A stretch of 64,000 nt of DNA, taken from a bacterium (GTDB taxonomy: Bacteria; Bacillota; Bacilli; Lactobacillales; Streptococcaceae). Positions 1 to 9,170 of the stretch are shown piece by piece. Both the position numbers and the translations under genes were made by a program. Every line of letters begins with the position of its first letter. Position 1 is the first letter of the stretch. The notes below the pieces were generated by a model, which saw only the letters and a list, made by a program, of their open reading frames with translations, searched no databases and was not told the origin of the DNA. Location: contig CAJNCV010000003.1 of assembly GCA_905221385.1 (NCBI GenBank), forward strand, positions 124,001-188,000, given 5' to 3'.

Positions 1-1
1 C

Positions 2-985
2 CAGGTCATGAAAAATGCCCAGACCAAGATTGCTCAGAGTTTGCGCCAGTTTGTGGTGCCAGCAGTCTTTGCTTTGTCAGGTACGCCCATCGAAAACCAT
101 TTAGGAGAGTTGTGGTCTATCTTTCAAATTGTGCTTCCGGGGCTCTTACCAAGTAAAAAGGAGTTTATGAAATTACCGGCTGACCGAGTCGCGCAGTTTA
201 TCAAGCCCTTTGTCATGAGGCGTAAGAAAGAAGAAGTCCTTACAGAACTACCTGACCTGATCGAAGTCGTCTATAAAAATGAACTGGAAGACCAGCAGAA
301 GGCCATCTATCTAGCCCAGTTGCAACAGATGCGAGACCGCCTAGCGCAAGTGACAGATCAAGAATTCCAGAGAAGTCGGGTAGAAATCTTATCTGGACTC
401 ATGCGTTTGCGCCAGATCTGCGATACGCCAGCTCTCTTCATGGACGATTACCAAGGAGCTAGTGGTAAATTGGATAGTCTTCGAGATTTATTGCTACAAG
501 TGGCTGATGGTGGGCATCGGGTCTTGATTTTCTCCCAGTTCAAAGGAATGTTGGAAAAAATCGAGCAAGAACTCCCAGACTTGGGCTTGACCTCCTTCAA
601 AATCACAGGTTCAACTCCTGCTCATGACAGACAGGAGATGACCAAGGCCTTTAACCAAGGGGAGAGAGATGCCTTTCTCATCTCTCTGAAGGCGGGTGGT
701 GTTGGTCTCAATCTAACGGGAGCTGATACGGTTATTTTGGTTGACCTTTGGTGGAATCCCGCTGTCGAAGCCCAGGCTATCGGACGAGCCCACCGCATGG
801 GGCAGGAGCAGATGGTCGAGGTCTATCGTTTGATTACCAAGGGAACCATTGAAGAAAAGATCCAAGAACTTCAAGAACAAAAGAAACATTTGGTTTCCCA
901 AGTTTTAGATGGTACGGAGTCGCGTGCGAGTCTCAGTCTGGCAGAAATTCGTGAAATTTTGGGAATTTCTGAAGCCAGCACTTGA
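2..985 (+). CDS. Snf2-family DEAD/DEAH helicase, C-terminal part
   Basis: Only the 3' part of the gene is present; the frame is open to the left edge, so the true start lies outside the window. The protein carries the second RecA-like lobe of an SNF2/RapA-type ATPase: the motif IV region (VLIFSQFKGML), motif V (LKAGGVGLNLT) and motif VI (QAIGRAHRMGQ) with its arginine fingers. Family members are dsDNA-stimulated translocases that remodel protein-DNA or RNA polymerase complexes; the precise role in streptococci is not known. In the mitis group this gene is followed by the same small hypothetical gene and murC, as here. A promoter for the next gene overlaps its stop codon. Confidence 0.9.
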   Translation, partial: QVMKNAQTKIAQSLRQFVVPAVFALSGTPIENHLGELWSIFQIVLPGLLPSKKEFMKLPADRVAQFIKPFVMRRKKEEVLTELPDLIEVVYKNELEDQQKAIYLAQLQQMRDRLAQVTDQEFQRSRVEILSGLMRLRQICDTPALFMDDYQGASGKLDSLRDLLLQVADGGHRVLIFSQFKGMLEKIEQELPDLGLTSFKITGSTPAHDRQEMTKAFNQGERDAFLISLKAGGVGLNLTGADTVILVDLWWNPAVEAQAIGRAHRMGQEQMVEVYRLITKGTIEEKIQELQEQKKHLVSQVLDGTESRASLSLAEIREILGISEAST

Positions 986-1009
986 AAAATCAAGACAATA
1001 CGCTATAAT
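982..1009 (+). promoter_or_regulatory. Promoter for the hypothetical gene and murC run
   Basis: TTGAAA (982-987) and TATAAT (1004-1009) are separated by 16 bases. The -35 box overlaps the stop codon of the Snf2 gene. An AAAGGA ribosome-binding site follows at 1019-1024. Confidence 0.6.
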
Positions 1010-1032
1010 GAAGTGTTGAAAGGAAATACAAA

Positions 1033-1644
1033 ATGAAACAAGATAGATTTCCATTGGTGTCAGATGATGAGATCATGCTGACCAAAATGCCAGTCATGGA
1101 CTTGTACGATGAGTCAGACTTTATTAGCAATATCAAGGGTGATTACCGCGATAAGAACTATTTGGAATGGTCTCCTATCAATGAGGAAGAAACCGTAGTT
1201 TCTCCAGTGGTTAATAAGGAGTCAAAGCCAAGTCCAGAACCTAAAAAAGTTGAAAAAACGTATGCTGAATTGGCTCGAGAAGAGGCGCGTGCGGACTTAA
1301 AGAAGAAACGTTCAGCCAAGTATTTGACTCAGGATGTTAGTCATACTAGACGACACAATGGTTCAACACTTGTTCGTCAAGGAAACCAACCAATAGCACC
1401 ATTTCAAAAGGAAAATCCAGGTGAGTTTGCCAAATTTAGTAAAAACTTGAGCCAGTCTCACTATATCTTAGCTGAGGAGGTTGGCCAAGTGGCGAATCCA
1501 ACTCCGAAAACCCAAACGGAAAAAGCCAAAAAGAACAACTATGATTTTCTAAAGAAGAGTCAAATCTATAATAAAAAGAATAAGCAAACAGAACAGGAAC
1601 GTCAGGTTGCCCAAGAGTTGAATCTGACAAGAATTACTGAGTAG
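1033..1644 (+). CDS. Conserved hypothetical hydrophilic protein upstream of murC
   Basis: A 203-residue protein without signal peptide or membrane segment. The N-terminal 60 residues are acidic and the rest is rich in Lys, Arg, Gln and Asn, suggesting a largely unstructured cytoplasmic protein. No catalytic motif is recognised. An AAAGGA ribosome-binding site sits 8 bases before the ATG. It lies 11 bases upstream of murC and is probably cotranscribed with it from the promoter at 982-1009. The gene is in the same place in pneumococcal relatives. Its function is unknown; the position next to murC suggests, but does not show, a link to the cell envelope. Confidence 0.8.
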   Translation: MKQDRFPLVSDDEIMLTKMPVMDLYDESDFISNIKGDYRDKNYLEWSPINEEETVVSPVVNKESKPSPEPKKVEKTYAELAREEARADLKKKRSAKYLTQDVSHTRRHNGSTLVRQGNQPIAPFQKENPGEFAKFSKNLSQSHYILAEEVGQVANPTPKTQTEKAKKNNYDFLKKSQIYNKKNKQTEQERQVAQELNLTRITE

Positions 1645-1655
1645 GGGAGAAAAGC

Positions 1656-2990
1656 ATGTCAAAAACATATCATTTTATTGGAATCAAGGGATCAGGGATG
1701 AGTGCCCTAGCCTTGATGTTGCACCAAATGGGACACAAGGTTCAAGGTTCAGACGTTGAAAAATACTACTTTACTCAACGTGGACTAGAGCAGGCAGGGA
1801 TTGCGATTCTTCCTTTTGATGAAAAGAACCTACAAGGTGATGTGGAGATTATCGCGGGAAACGCCTTCCGTCCAGATAACAACGTTGAAATCGCCTATGC
1901 AGATCAAAATGGTATCAGCTACAAACGTTACCATGAATTCCTAGGTAGCTTTATGCGCGACTTTGTCAGCATGGGAGTGGCAGGAGCTCATGGAAAAACT
2001 TCAACAACAGGTATGTTGTCACACGTCTTATCTCACATCACAGATACCAGCTTCTTGATTGGTGACGGAACAGGTCGTGGTTCAGCCAATGCTAAATATT
2101 TTGTCTTTGAATCAGACGAATATGAGCGTCATTTCATGCCTTACCACCCAGAATATTCTATCATCACCAACATTGACTTTGACCATCCAGACTACTTTAC
2201 AAGTCTAGAGGACGTTTTCAATGCCTTTAACGACTATGCTAAACAAATTACCAAAGGTTTGTTTGTATACGGTGAGGATGCTGAGTTGCGTAAGATCACA
2301 GCCAATGCGCCAATCTATTACTATGGGTTTGAAGCTGAGGGCAATGACTTTGTAGCTAGTGATCTCCTTCGTTCTACGACTGGTTCGATCTTTACCGTTC
2401 ATTTTCGTGGTCAAGAATTGGGACAATTCCACATTCCAACCTTTGGTCGTCACAATATCATGAATGCGACAGCTGTTATTGGTCTTCTTTACACAGCTGG
2501 ATTTGATTTGAACTTGGTCCGTGAACACTTGAAAACTTTTGCAGGTGTTAAGCGTCGTTTCACTGAGAAAATTGTCAATGATACAGTGATCATTGATGAC
2601 TTTGCCCACCATCCAACAGAAATCATTGCAACCTTGGATGCTGCTCGTCAAAAATACCCAAGCAAGGAAATCGTGGCAGTCTTCCAACCGCATACCTTTA
2701 CCAGAACCATTGCCTTGTTGGACGAATTTGCCCATGCATTGAATCAAGCAGACGCCGTCTATCTAGCGCAAATCTACGGATCAGCTCGTGAGGTGGACCA
2801 TGGTGATGTCAAAGTAGAAGACTTAGCTAATAAAATCAACAAGAAAAACCAGGTTATTACTGTTGAAAATGTTTCTCCACTCCTAGACCATGACAATGCT
2901 GTTTACGTCTTTATGGGTGCAGGAGACATCCAAACCTATGAATATTCATTTGAACGTCTTTTGTCTAACTTGACAAGCAACGTCCAATAA
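1656..2990 (+). CDS. murC: UDP-N-acetylmuramate--L-alanine ligase MurC
   Basis: ATP-dependent cytoplasmic ligase that adds L-Ala to UDP-MurNAc, the first amino acid of the peptidoglycan stem. The 444-residue length is typical of streptococcal MurC. The N-terminal Rossmann-like UDP-binding domain starts with [14 protein letters not shown], the ATP-binding loop GAHGKTSTT is at residues 110-117, and the C-terminal ligase domain contains [10 protein letters not shown] and [15 protein letters not shown] ribosome-binding site precedes the ATG. A GNAT gene follows after 9 bases, so the genes are likely cotranscribed. Confidence 0.97.
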   Translation: MSKTYHFIGIKGSGMSALALMLHQMGHKVQGSDVEKYYFTQRGLEQAGIAILPFDEKNLQGDVEIIAGNAFRPDNNVEIAYADQNGISYKRYHEFLGSFMRDFVSMGVAGAHGKTSTTGMLSHVLSHITDTSFLIGDGTGRGSANAKYFVFESDEYERHFMPYHPEYSIITNIDFDHPDYFTSLEDVFNAFNDYAKQITKGLFVYGEDAELRKITANAPIYYYGFEAEGNDFVASDLLRSTTGSIFTVHFRGQELGQFHIPTFGRHNIMNATAVIGLLYTAGFDLNLVREHLKTFAGVKRRFTEKIVNDTVIIDDFAHHPTEIIATLDAARQKYPSKEIVAVFQPHTFTRTIALLDEFAHALNQADAVYLAQIYGSAREVDHGDVKVEDLANKINKKNQVITVENVSPLLDHDNAVYVFMGAGDIQTYEYSFERLLSNLTSNVQ

Positions 2991-2999
2991 GGAAAACAG

Positions 3000-3467
3000 A
3001 TGGAAATTCCAATCACAATAAGGCAAGCTACCCTATCAGATTTAGAAGAAATGTTGGCGATTGAAGAAGCCAATCCTTCATCAGAAGAGACACTTAGCCG
3101 CCAATCCTTAGAAGAGAGTATCCGCAAGTCTGCGGGTACCTTTCTTGTAGCTGGGGATGAAAATCAGCTCCTAGGCTATGTTTTGGGAGATGCTCAGTCT
3201 ATTCATCCCAAATGGATAGAAATAAAATCCTTGACTATTCATCCTGACCATTGGGGACAGGGGCTGGGAACTCTTCTTCTTGCAGCCTTGAAACAGGTGG
3301 CAGTGGAAGGAGGGTATGAGTATCTTCGCTTGACTTGTCCTGATGACTTGCTCTCTTATTTTGAGATGAATGGCTTTGTTGAGGAAGAAGTGCCAGAAGC
3401 TTCGTACGCAAGATTTTCGGGATGGAATTTGATTTGGGCCAATCCTTTTTATCAGGAGGAAGTATGA
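3000..3467 (+). CDS. GNAT-family N-acetyltransferase
   Basis: A 155-residue single-domain GNAT enzyme expected to use acetyl-CoA. The acetyl-CoA loop is seen as HWGQGLGTLLL near residue 84, followed by a typical C-terminal strand (SYFEMNGF). The substrate is not predictable. It starts 9 bases after murC and its stop overlaps the start of a second, related GNAT gene by 4 bases (ATGA). The two proteins share layout and several segments (for example SYFEMNGFVEE and SYYEKHGFVNE), so they look like a tandem duplication. Confidence 0.85.
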   Translation: MEIPITIRQATLSDLEEMLAIEEANPSSEETLSRQSLEESIRKSAGTFLVAGDENQLLGYVLGDAQSIHPKWIEIKSLTIHPDHWGQGLGTLLLAALKQVAVEGGYEYLRLTCPDDLLSYFEMNGFVEEEVPEASYARFSGWNLIWANPFYQEEV

Positions 3468-3967
3468 AAATCAGACAAGCAAGATTTTCGGATTTAGATC
3501 AAATTTTAGAGATAGAGCTGGAGAATTTTTCCCTTGAAGAAGCGATTCCTCGTTCGGTCTTTGAGGCCCATTTGCGGGAAATTCAGACCAGTTTTCTGGT
3601 AGCTGAAAAGGAGGGACGTATCCTTGGGTATATTGAAGGCCCAGTCGTCCCATATCGTCATCTACAAGATCAGTCCTTTACAGAAGAAATACAAGACTAT
3701 AGCCATCAACCTGGAGGTTATATTTCTGTGACTTGCCTATCTATTGCCAAGGAAGCACAAGCTTTGGGGGTAGGGAAAAGACTATTAAAGGCTCTGAAAG
3801 AAGTCGCTTTAGAACATGAACGAGAGGGTATTAACTTGACGTGTCATGACTACCTTGTCTCCTATTACGAAAAACATGGCTTTGTTAATGAAGGAATATC
3901 CCAGTCAAACTTTGCTGGGAAAACATGGTATGATATGGTCTGGCAGCCTGAAAATAAAGAAAACTAG
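3464..3967 (+). CDS. GNAT-family N-acetyltransferase, second tandem copy
   Basis: A 167-residue GNAT enzyme. I chose the ATG at 3464 because it has a strong AGGAGGAAG ribosome-binding site and makes the usual ATGA coupling with the preceding gene; the frame is open further upstream, but that would overlap the first gene by about 45 bases. The acetyl-CoA loop is QALGVGKRLLKAL. The substrate is unknown. A weak hairpin around 3963-3985 follows, before the mltG promoter. Confidence 0.83.
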   Translation: MKIRQARFSDLDQILEIELENFSLEEAIPRSVFEAHLREIQTSFLVAEKEGRILGYIEGPVVPYRHLQDQSFTEEIQDYSHQPGGYISVTCLSIAKEAQALGVGKRLLKALKEVALEHEREGINLTCHDYLVSYYEKHGFVNEGISQSNFAGKTWYDMVWQPENKEN

Positions 3968-3985
3968 CTAGGGAATGCCTAGTTG

Positions 3986-4014
3986 GTTGCTTTTCTGCGA
4001 TTTTTGAGATATAA
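3986..4014 (+). promoter_or_regulatory. Promoter for mltG
   Basis: TTGCTT (3986-3991) and TATAAT (4009-4014) with a 17-base spacer. The AAGGAGG ribosome-binding site follows at 4032-4038. Confidence 0.6.
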
Positions 4015-4046
4015 TATTATGGATTGTCAACAAGGAGGTAATACTT

Positions 4047-5711
4047 TTGACCGAAAAATCAAGAGAAGAAGAAAAATTAAGCTTCAAAGAGCAGATTTTA
4101 CGTGATTTAGAAAGAGCACGAGAAAGAGAACGGAGGACTGAAGAGGGAGATGCAGCGACTTTCGTTCCTCCTATCCAGAATGATACTCCTTCTACTTTTT
4201 CTGATTTGGAAATAGAGGATTCTACTGAAGATGCGGTTGGTGATTCTTTAGCTTCTGTAGAGGACGTTCTAAAAAAAGTTCCTACTGTGTTACCACGCAG
4301 AGATTCTGAACTAAGTGAGCCGGTATCATTAGAACAGGAAAATCCAAATCTAGAAAAAGTCGCTCCAGTTGGAATTGAATCAGCAGAACCTAAAGAAGAT
4401 GAAAAATCCTTTAATGAAGTAACAACAAAGATAGCCGTCTCGTATAAGACTGCAGATAAGGTAGAAGTAGCGGTATCTCCGCTTATGGAGAATGAGGAAA
4501 CTAGCTCATCCGAAGATACTGGTGACCAAACAGATCGTTCTCGTCGCAGTCGTCGCGAAGGGGCAAAACCAGCTAAGAAAAAGAAGAAATCAAAAGCTAA
4601 AGGTTGCTTGCTTACTTTCCTAGTTCTTCTAGTGCTCGTAGGTATTGGTGGCTTCTTTGGTTATGGTTATGTTCAAGAATCTTTGAAACCTATTGATGCG
4701 AGCTCTAAGGACTATGTAACGGTTCAAATCCCAGACGGTGCAAACGTTCAAGAAATTGGGAACACTTTGGAAAAATCTGGTCTGGTCAAACATGGACTTA
4801 TCTTTAGTATTTATGCTAAGTATAAGGGTTCAGACTTGAAGTCAGGTTATTACAATTTGAAGAAGAGCATGAGTACGGATGATTTGATCCAAGAATTGCA
4901 AAAAGGTGGAACTCCTGAACCTCAAGAACCAGTGCTTGCAAACTTGACAATTCCAGAAGGCTATACATTGGAGCAAATTGCTCAAACAGTAGGACAACTT
5001 CAAGGTGACTTTAAAGAACCTCTTACTGCGGATGCCTTTTTAGAAAAAGTTCAAGACGAGACCTTTATCTCACAATTAGTGACGAAGTATCCAAACCTTC
5101 TTGGAAGCCTTCCAACAAAAGATAGTGGCGTTCGTTATCGTCTTGAAGGCTACCTTTTCCCAGCGACCTATACAATCAAAGATAGCACAACTGTTGAAAG
5201 TTTGATTGATGAGATGGTGGCTGCGATGGATAAGACCATGTCATCATATTACGCCTCAATTAAAGAAAAGAATCTGACAGTCAATGAATTACTCAGCATC
5301 GCTTCTCTTGTTGAAAAAGAAGGTGCTAATACAGAAGACCGAAAGAAAATTGCAGGTGTTTTCTATAACCGCTTGAATCTTGGTATGCCACTTCAAAGTA
5401 ATATCGCTATCCTATATGCTCAAGGAAAACTTGGTCAAAAGATTAGTTTAGCAGATGACGCTGGAATTGATACAACGATTGATTCACCATACAATGTTTA
5501 CACACACCTTGGGCTCATGCCTGGACCAGTAGACAGTCCAAGTCTGGATGCCATCGAAGCAAGTGTAAATCAGACAAAGAGTGACTACTTATACTTTGTA
5601 GCCAATGTCGAAGATGGTAAAGTGTACTTCGCGACTACCAAAGAAGAACACGATCAAAACGTTGCAGAACATATCAATAGCAAACTAACCCAATCAAGTA
5701 GTTCAAACTAA
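4047..5711 (+). CDS. mltG: Endolytic murein transglycosylase MltG (YceG-like)
   Basis: Membrane-bound lytic transglycosylase that cleaves nascent glycan strands during peripheral wall growth. The 554-residue protein starts with TTG, chosen because AAGGAGG lies 8 bases upstream. Order of parts: a long acidic cytoplasmic N-terminus (about 1-180), a Lys-rich patch, one transmembrane helix near 190-210 (CLLTFLVLLVLVGIGGFFGY), a LysM-like part, and the YceG catalytic domain with the active-site glutamate in ASLVEKEGAN. The long cytoplasmic N-terminus is typical of streptococcal MltG. It is followed by a clear terminator. Confidence 0.95.
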   Translation: MTEKSREEEKLSFKEQILRDLERARERERRTEEGDAATFVPPIQNDTPSTFSDLEIEDSTEDAVGDSLASVEDVLKKVPTVLPRRDSELSEPVSLEQENPNLEKVAPVGIESAEPKEDEKSFNEVTTKIAVSYKTADKVEVAVSPLMENEETSSSEDTGDQTDRSRRSRREGAKPAKKKKKSKAKGCLLTFLVLLVLVGIGGFFGYGYVQESLKPIDASSKDYVTVQIPDGANVQEIGNTLEKSGLVKHGLIFSIYAKYKGSDLKSGYYNLKKSMSTDDLIQELQKGGTPEPQEPVLANLTIPEGYTLEQIAQTVGQLQGDFKEPLTADAFLEKVQDETFISQLVTKYPNLLGSLPTKDSGVRYRLEGYLFPATYTIKDSTTVESLIDEMVAAMDKTMSSYYASIKEKNLTVNELLSIASLVEKEGANTEDRKKIAGVFYNRLNLGMPLQSNIAILYAQGKLGQKISLADDAGIDTTIDSPYNVYTHLGLMPGPVDSPSLDAIEASVNQTKSDYLYFVANVEDGKVYFATTKEEHDQNVAEHINSKLTQSSSSN

Positions 5712-5743
5712 AATTATGTGGTTTTCCACATAATTTTGTTTTA
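5711..5743 (+). terminator. Rho-independent terminator after mltG
   Basis: AAATTATGTGG and CCACATAATTT pair around a short loop and are followed by a T-rich run. Confidence 0.8.
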
Positions 5744-5772
5744 AAAAAGTAATAGAAAAGAAAGTTGAAAAA

Positions 5773-6255
5773 ATGGCAGAAAAAACTTACCCAATGACCC
5801 TTGAAGAAAAGAAAAAGTTAGAAAAAGAATTAGAAGAATTGAAACTCGTTCGTCGCCCCGAAGTCGTAGAGCGTATCAAAATTGCTCGTTCGTACGGGGA
5901 TCTTTCAGAAAATAGTGAGTACGAAGCAGCTAAGGATGAACAAGCTTTTGTTGAAGGACAAATTTCAAGTCTAGAAACAAAAATTCGCTATGCTGAAATT
6001 GTTAATAGCGATGCAGTTGCCCAAGATGAGGTAGCAATCGGTAAGACAGTAACAATCCAAGAAGTTGGTGAAGACGAAGAAGAGGTCTACATCATCGTCG
6101 GTTCCGCAGGTGCAGATGCTTTTGCTGGTAAAGTATCAAATGAAAGTCCGATTGGCCGTGCTTTGATTGGCAAGAAGACTGGTGATACTGCAACGATTGA
6201 AACACCAGTTGGTAGCTATGATGTCAAAATCTTAAAGGTTGAAAAAACAGCCTGA
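5773..6255 (+). CDS. greA: Transcription elongation factor GreA
   Basis: A 160-residue protein, the standard GreA length. It rescues backtracked RNA polymerase by stimulating transcript cleavage through the secondary channel. The N-terminal coiled coil (about 1-75) contains the conserved [19 protein letters not shown] segment with the acidic tip residues; the C-terminal FKBP-like domain contains [25 protein letters not shown] stretch gives only a weak ribosome-binding site. It lies just behind the mltG terminator, so it may depend on read-through or on a weak promoter of its own. Confidence 0.96.
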   Translation: MAEKTYPMTLEEKKKLEKELEELKLVRRPEVVERIKIARSYGDLSENSEYEAAKDEQAFVEGQISSLETKIRYAEIVNSDAVAQDEVAIGKTVTIQEVGEDEEEVYIIVGSAGADAFAGKVSNESPIGRALIGKKTGDTATIETPVGSYDVKILKVEKTA

Positions 6256-6263
6256 ATAGAATG

Positions 6264-6310
6264 AAAAAGGAGTAGTAGAGGCTTTGCCTTGCTCAACTCC
6301 TTTTTGGTTT
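6264..6310 (+). terminator. Rho-independent terminator after greA
   Basis: AAAAAGGAGT and ACTCCTTTTT form the outer stem, AGGC/GCCT an inner one, and a T-rich tract follows. Confidence 0.85.
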
Positions 6311-6332
6311 TTTGAATAAAATAGGAGACTAT

Positions 6333-7697
6333 ATGAGTGAAAATAAGAAAAAAAATAAGATGGAGCGTGGATTAACCAATCGCCATGTTCAGGTGATGGC
6401 TATTGCGGGAACAATCGGAACAGGTCTTTTCCTAGGTGCTGGTCGCTCTATCAGCCTGACAGGCCCTTCTATCATCCTGATTTATATGATTACTGGAGCC
6501 TTTATGTTTTTGATGATGAGGGCTGTTGGGGAGATGCTGTATCAGGATCCAGAACAACATACCTTTATCAATTTTATCACCCGTCATTTGGGTAAAGGTT
6601 GGGGCTATTTCTCAGTTTGGTCTTATTGGTTGTCTGTCGTCTTTATCGGTATGGCAGAAATCACTGCGATTTCGCATTATGTTCAGTTTTGGTTTCCTTC
6701 TTGGCCTAGTTGGCTGATTCAGATTGTTTTTTTAACGATTTTGGCCTTGGTCAATCTGATTGCGGTTAAGCTCTTTGGAGAAGTCGAGTTTTGGTTTGCT
6801 ATGGTTAAAATTGTGGCTATTTTAGCTATGATTGCAACAGGGGTCTTTATGGTCTTAACTGGATTTGAGACACCATATGGTGCTGCAAGTTTGGCAAATA
6901 TCAGCAATCAGTTCTCTCTTTTCCCAAACGGTGTTATGAACTTTGTCATGGCCTTTCAAATGGTATTTTTTGCCTATCTGATGATTGAATTTATCGGAGT
7001 GACAACTTCTGAAACAAAGAATCCTCGTCAGGTTTTGCCAAAAGCAGTTAAGGAAATTCCTCTCCGAATCGTCTTCTTCTATGGTGGAGCTCTATTAGCC
7101 ATTATGTCCATCATTCCCTGGAGAGAACTTGCTTCTTCAGATTCTCCATTTGTAACGGTCTTTGAGCTGGCAGGTATCAAGTGGGCGGCAGCTCTGATTA
7201 ACTTCGTTGTTTTGACGTCGGCCGCATCGGCTCTTAATTCAACCCTCTATTCAACAGGGCGACACCTCTACCAGATTGCCCATGATTCACCCAATCGCTT
7301 CTTAAAAGCGATCAAGGCAGATACTCTTTCTCGTCATAATGTTCCGCAAAATGCTATTATTGCTTCAGCAATTTTAATTGCTCTAGCTGCCTTTATCAAT
7401 GTTTTGCCAGGTGTTTCAGATGCTTTTGCTTTGATTACGGCGTCCTCATCAGGTGTTTACATCGCGATTTATATCTTGATCATGGTGGCTCATCTCAAAT
7501 ACCGCAAGTCACAAGACTTCATGCCGGATGGCTACCTCATGCCTCAGTATCGTTTCTTAAATCCTTTAACCATGCTCTTCTTTATCTTTGTCTTTGTAAC
7601 CCTCTTTTTACAAGAATCTACCTTCATGGGAGCAATTGGTTCTGCCATCTGGATTATCGGTTTCGGAATTTATAGCCAGTGGAAATTTAGAAAATAA
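6333..7697 (+). CDS. APC-superfamily amino-acid permease
   Basis: A 454-residue integral membrane protein with about 12 hydrophobic segments. The N-terminal GTIGTGLFLGAGRSI motif is the amino-acid binding loop of the amino-acid transporter (AAT) family, which includes CycA, AroP and GabP homologues. I chose the ATG at 6333 because AGGAG lies 6 bases upstream; a TTG 21 bases earlier has no ribosome-binding site. The protein should import an amino acid with protons. The substrate is uncertain; the CycA-like D-Ala/Ser/Gly group is one possibility. It is followed by a terminator and an IS element. Confidence 0.88.
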   Translation: MSENKKKNKMERGLTNRHVQVMAIAGTIGTGLFLGAGRSISLTGPSIILIYMITGAFMFLMMRAVGEMLYQDPEQHTFINFITRHLGKGWGYFSVWSYWLSVVFIGMAEITAISHYVQFWFPSWPSWLIQIVFLTILALVNLIAVKLFGEVEFWFAMVKIVAILAMIATGVFMVLTGFETPYGAASLANISNQFSLFPNGVMNFVMAFQMVFFAYLMIEFIGVTTSETKNPRQVLPKAVKEIPLRIVFFYGGALLAIMSIIPWRELASSDSPFVTVFELAGIKWAAALINFVVLTSAASALNSTLYSTGRHLYQIAHDSPNRFLKAIKADTLSRHNVPQNAIIASAILIALAAFINVLPGVSDAFALITASSSGVYIAIYILIMVAHLKYRKSQDFMPDGYLMPQYRFLNPLTMLFFIFVFVTLFLQESTFMGAIGSAIWIIGFGIYSQWKFRK

Positions 7698-7740
7698 AGG
7701 CTTTTTTATCGACTGGAGTGGGCTAACGAAAAGTCAGATC

Positions 7741-7772
7741 CTAGAGAGAACCATAGTGCTTCTCTCCTTTTT
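7741..7772 (+). terminator. Probable terminator after the permease
   Basis: GAGAGA and TCTCTC arms pair across an 11-base loop and are followed by CCTTTTTATA. Confidence 0.55.
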
Positions 7773-7865
7773 ATACTATGTGACTATTAGTCCGTCTCGC
7801 TCTATCAGGTGCGAGACAAAAAACCACCCGATATGTGTACTGACCCCCAAAAGTTGGACAAATAA

Positions 7866-8543
7866 TTATTGAAAGGATTTAGTTCTGTATTGCACAGGGC
7901 TAAGTCCTTTTAGTTTGACTTTGATTCGTTTGTTGTTGTAGTAATCAATGTAGTCCACAATAGCTTGTTCCAATTGATTAATTGACTGAAATGTCTTCTC
8001 ATATCCATAAAACATCTCCGATTTCAAGATGCCAAAGAAGGACTCCATCATCCCATTGTCTGGGCTGTTACCCTTGCGGGACATAGATGCTTGAATTCCC
8101 TGACTCTCTAGGAACCGATGATAAGAATCGTGTTGGTATTGCCAGCCCTGGTCGCTGTGGAGAATCGTATTTTCATAGTGCTTCTCTGTGAATGCCTGTT
8201 CTAACATCGTTTGTACTTGTTCTAAATTAGGCGAACAAGAAAGATTAAAAGCAATAATTTCGCTGTTAAAGCCATCTAAAACTGGTGATAAGTAGAGTTT
8301 TTGACTGCTTGCTGGAATGGCAAATTCTGTCACATCTGTATAGCACTTTTCCATCGGTTTCGCCCCTTCGAACTGGCGTTGAATAAGGTTATTTGCTTTC
8401 TTGCCAATCTCTCCCTGGTAGGAAGAATACTTCCGTTTTCGACGAATTCGAGCTGTTAAACCAAGGACTTTCATCAGCCGTTGGACCTTCTTATGGTTTA
8501 TTATATGACCACGATTTCTTAGTTCTAAGTGAACAACCTCCAA
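7866..8543 (-). pseudogene. IS3-family transposase OrfB, 5'-truncated
   Basis: A 225-codon frame related to the catalytic part of IS3/IS150 transposases. The DDE residues are present: D in YTDVTEFA, D in ILHSDQGWQY and E in GMMESFFGILKSE. About 60 residues that normally precede HLELRNRG are missing, and the frame begins at a TTG inside the junction with the orfA remnant. It is probably not translated as a working enzyme. The catalytic core is otherwise free of stops, which suggests a recent deletion. Confidence 0.8.
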
Positions 8544-8756
8544 GCAGAACTTTATCTATCATTTCTTGTTTTAGCTCTGGAGAACAATAACGATTCTTCC
8601 CTTTTTTGATGATTTCTATTCCGTAATGGTCAATTAATTTCACCATATACTTTAGACCAGAAGCATCCACACCAAATCTTTTGAAAGCTGTTTGAAGCTT
8701 TGTCCTTGTTTTCTTAGTTCATAGATTTGAACTTTATCTTCATAACTCAATTTCAT
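8544..8756 (-). pseudogene. IS3-family OrfA N-terminal remnant, frameshifted
   Basis: Read on the minus strand from 8756, the frame begins MKLSYEDKVQIYELRKQGQ, a helix-turn-helix OrfA N-terminus. In the A-run near 8680 one base is missing: TCAAAAGATTTGG where TCAAAAAGATTTGG would keep the frame. Translation would stop shortly after. With the base restored the frame runs on to an EMIDKVLLGG-type segment, where the deletion joins it to orfB. Confidence 0.7.
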
Positions 8757-8931
8757 AATAAAACACCCCAAAAGTTAGATTTTTTCTGTCTAACTTTGGG
8801 GGCGCAGTTCACATAGTGGGTGGTTATGATTTTGTCCTTGGTATTCTTTTGCGGAAAAAGGAGTTACAAAAGGAGTCCTTTTTTCAGTTGGTAAAAAGCT
8901 TCTGAACACTGTTTTTAAAAAAAGGAATACG

Positions 8932-8959
8932 AAAAAGGATACAACAGATGTCGTATCCT
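8932..8959 (-). terminator. Terminator of tRNA-Ser
   Basis: On the minus strand AGGATAC pairs with GTATCCT and is followed by a run of T. It lies 23 bases beyond the tRNA 3' end. Confidence 0.7.
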
Positions 8960-8981
8960 AGAAATCGTTTTGGTTTTTCTA

Positions 8982-9069
8982 CGGAAGACATGGGATTCGA
9001 ACCCACGCACGCTGTTACACGCCTACCGCGTTTCCAACACGGCCTCTTAAGCCTCTTGAGTAATCTTCC
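8982..9069 (-). tRNA. tRNA-Ser(GGA)
   Basis: An 88-nucleotide minus-strand tRNA with the long variable arm of serine tRNAs. The acceptor arms GGAAGAT and GTCTTCC pair, the T-loop reads GGTTCGAATCC, and the anticodon loop TTGGAAA lies between CCGTG and CGCGG, giving anticodon GGA. CCA is not encoded. A promoter TTGCAA-17-TAGACT lies just upstream and a terminator downstream, so it is transcribed alone. Confidence 0.93.
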
Positions 9070-9084
9070 AATACTTACTCAAAT

Positions 9085-9113
9085 AGTCTACCATAAAGCT
9101 ACTTATCTTGCAA
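9085..9113 (-). promoter_or_regulatory. Promoter of tRNA-Ser
   Basis: On the minus strand TTGCAA (9108-9113) and TAGACT (9085-9090) are separated by 17 bases, ending 15 bases before the mature tRNA 5' end. Confidence 0.6.
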
Positions 9114-9170
9114 TAAAAATGTTAGAATTAAGAAGAATGACAGAATTTGAAAGAAAATGACAAATAATGC

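Larger units (their letters stand above)
7834..8812 (-). mobile_element. Internally deleted IS3-family (IS150-like) insertion sequence
   Basis: A remnant of about 980 bp with imperfect terminal inverted repeats: the left end reads TGTGTACTGACCCCCAAA and the right end, on the other strand, reads GTGAACTGCGCCCCCAAA. A possible 3-base duplication ATA flanks the element. On the minus strand it holds the start of orfA and a 5'-truncated orfB. The N-terminal part of orfA is joined directly to the middle of orfB, so about 0.5 kb of the usual 1.5-kb element is missing. It cannot make its own transposase. AACCACCC (7822-7829) and GGGTGGTT (8818-8825) outside the ends are complementary, so the insertion split a hairpin. 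Confidence 0.85.

Noticed and set aside
2205..2747. 180-codon minus-strand frame inside murC
   Set aside because: It is antisense to a conserved gene, has no start signals and no recognisable domain.
8948..9160. Plus-strand 70-codon frame over the tRNA-Ser region
   Set aside because: It is an artefact of reading through the minus-strand tRNA gene.
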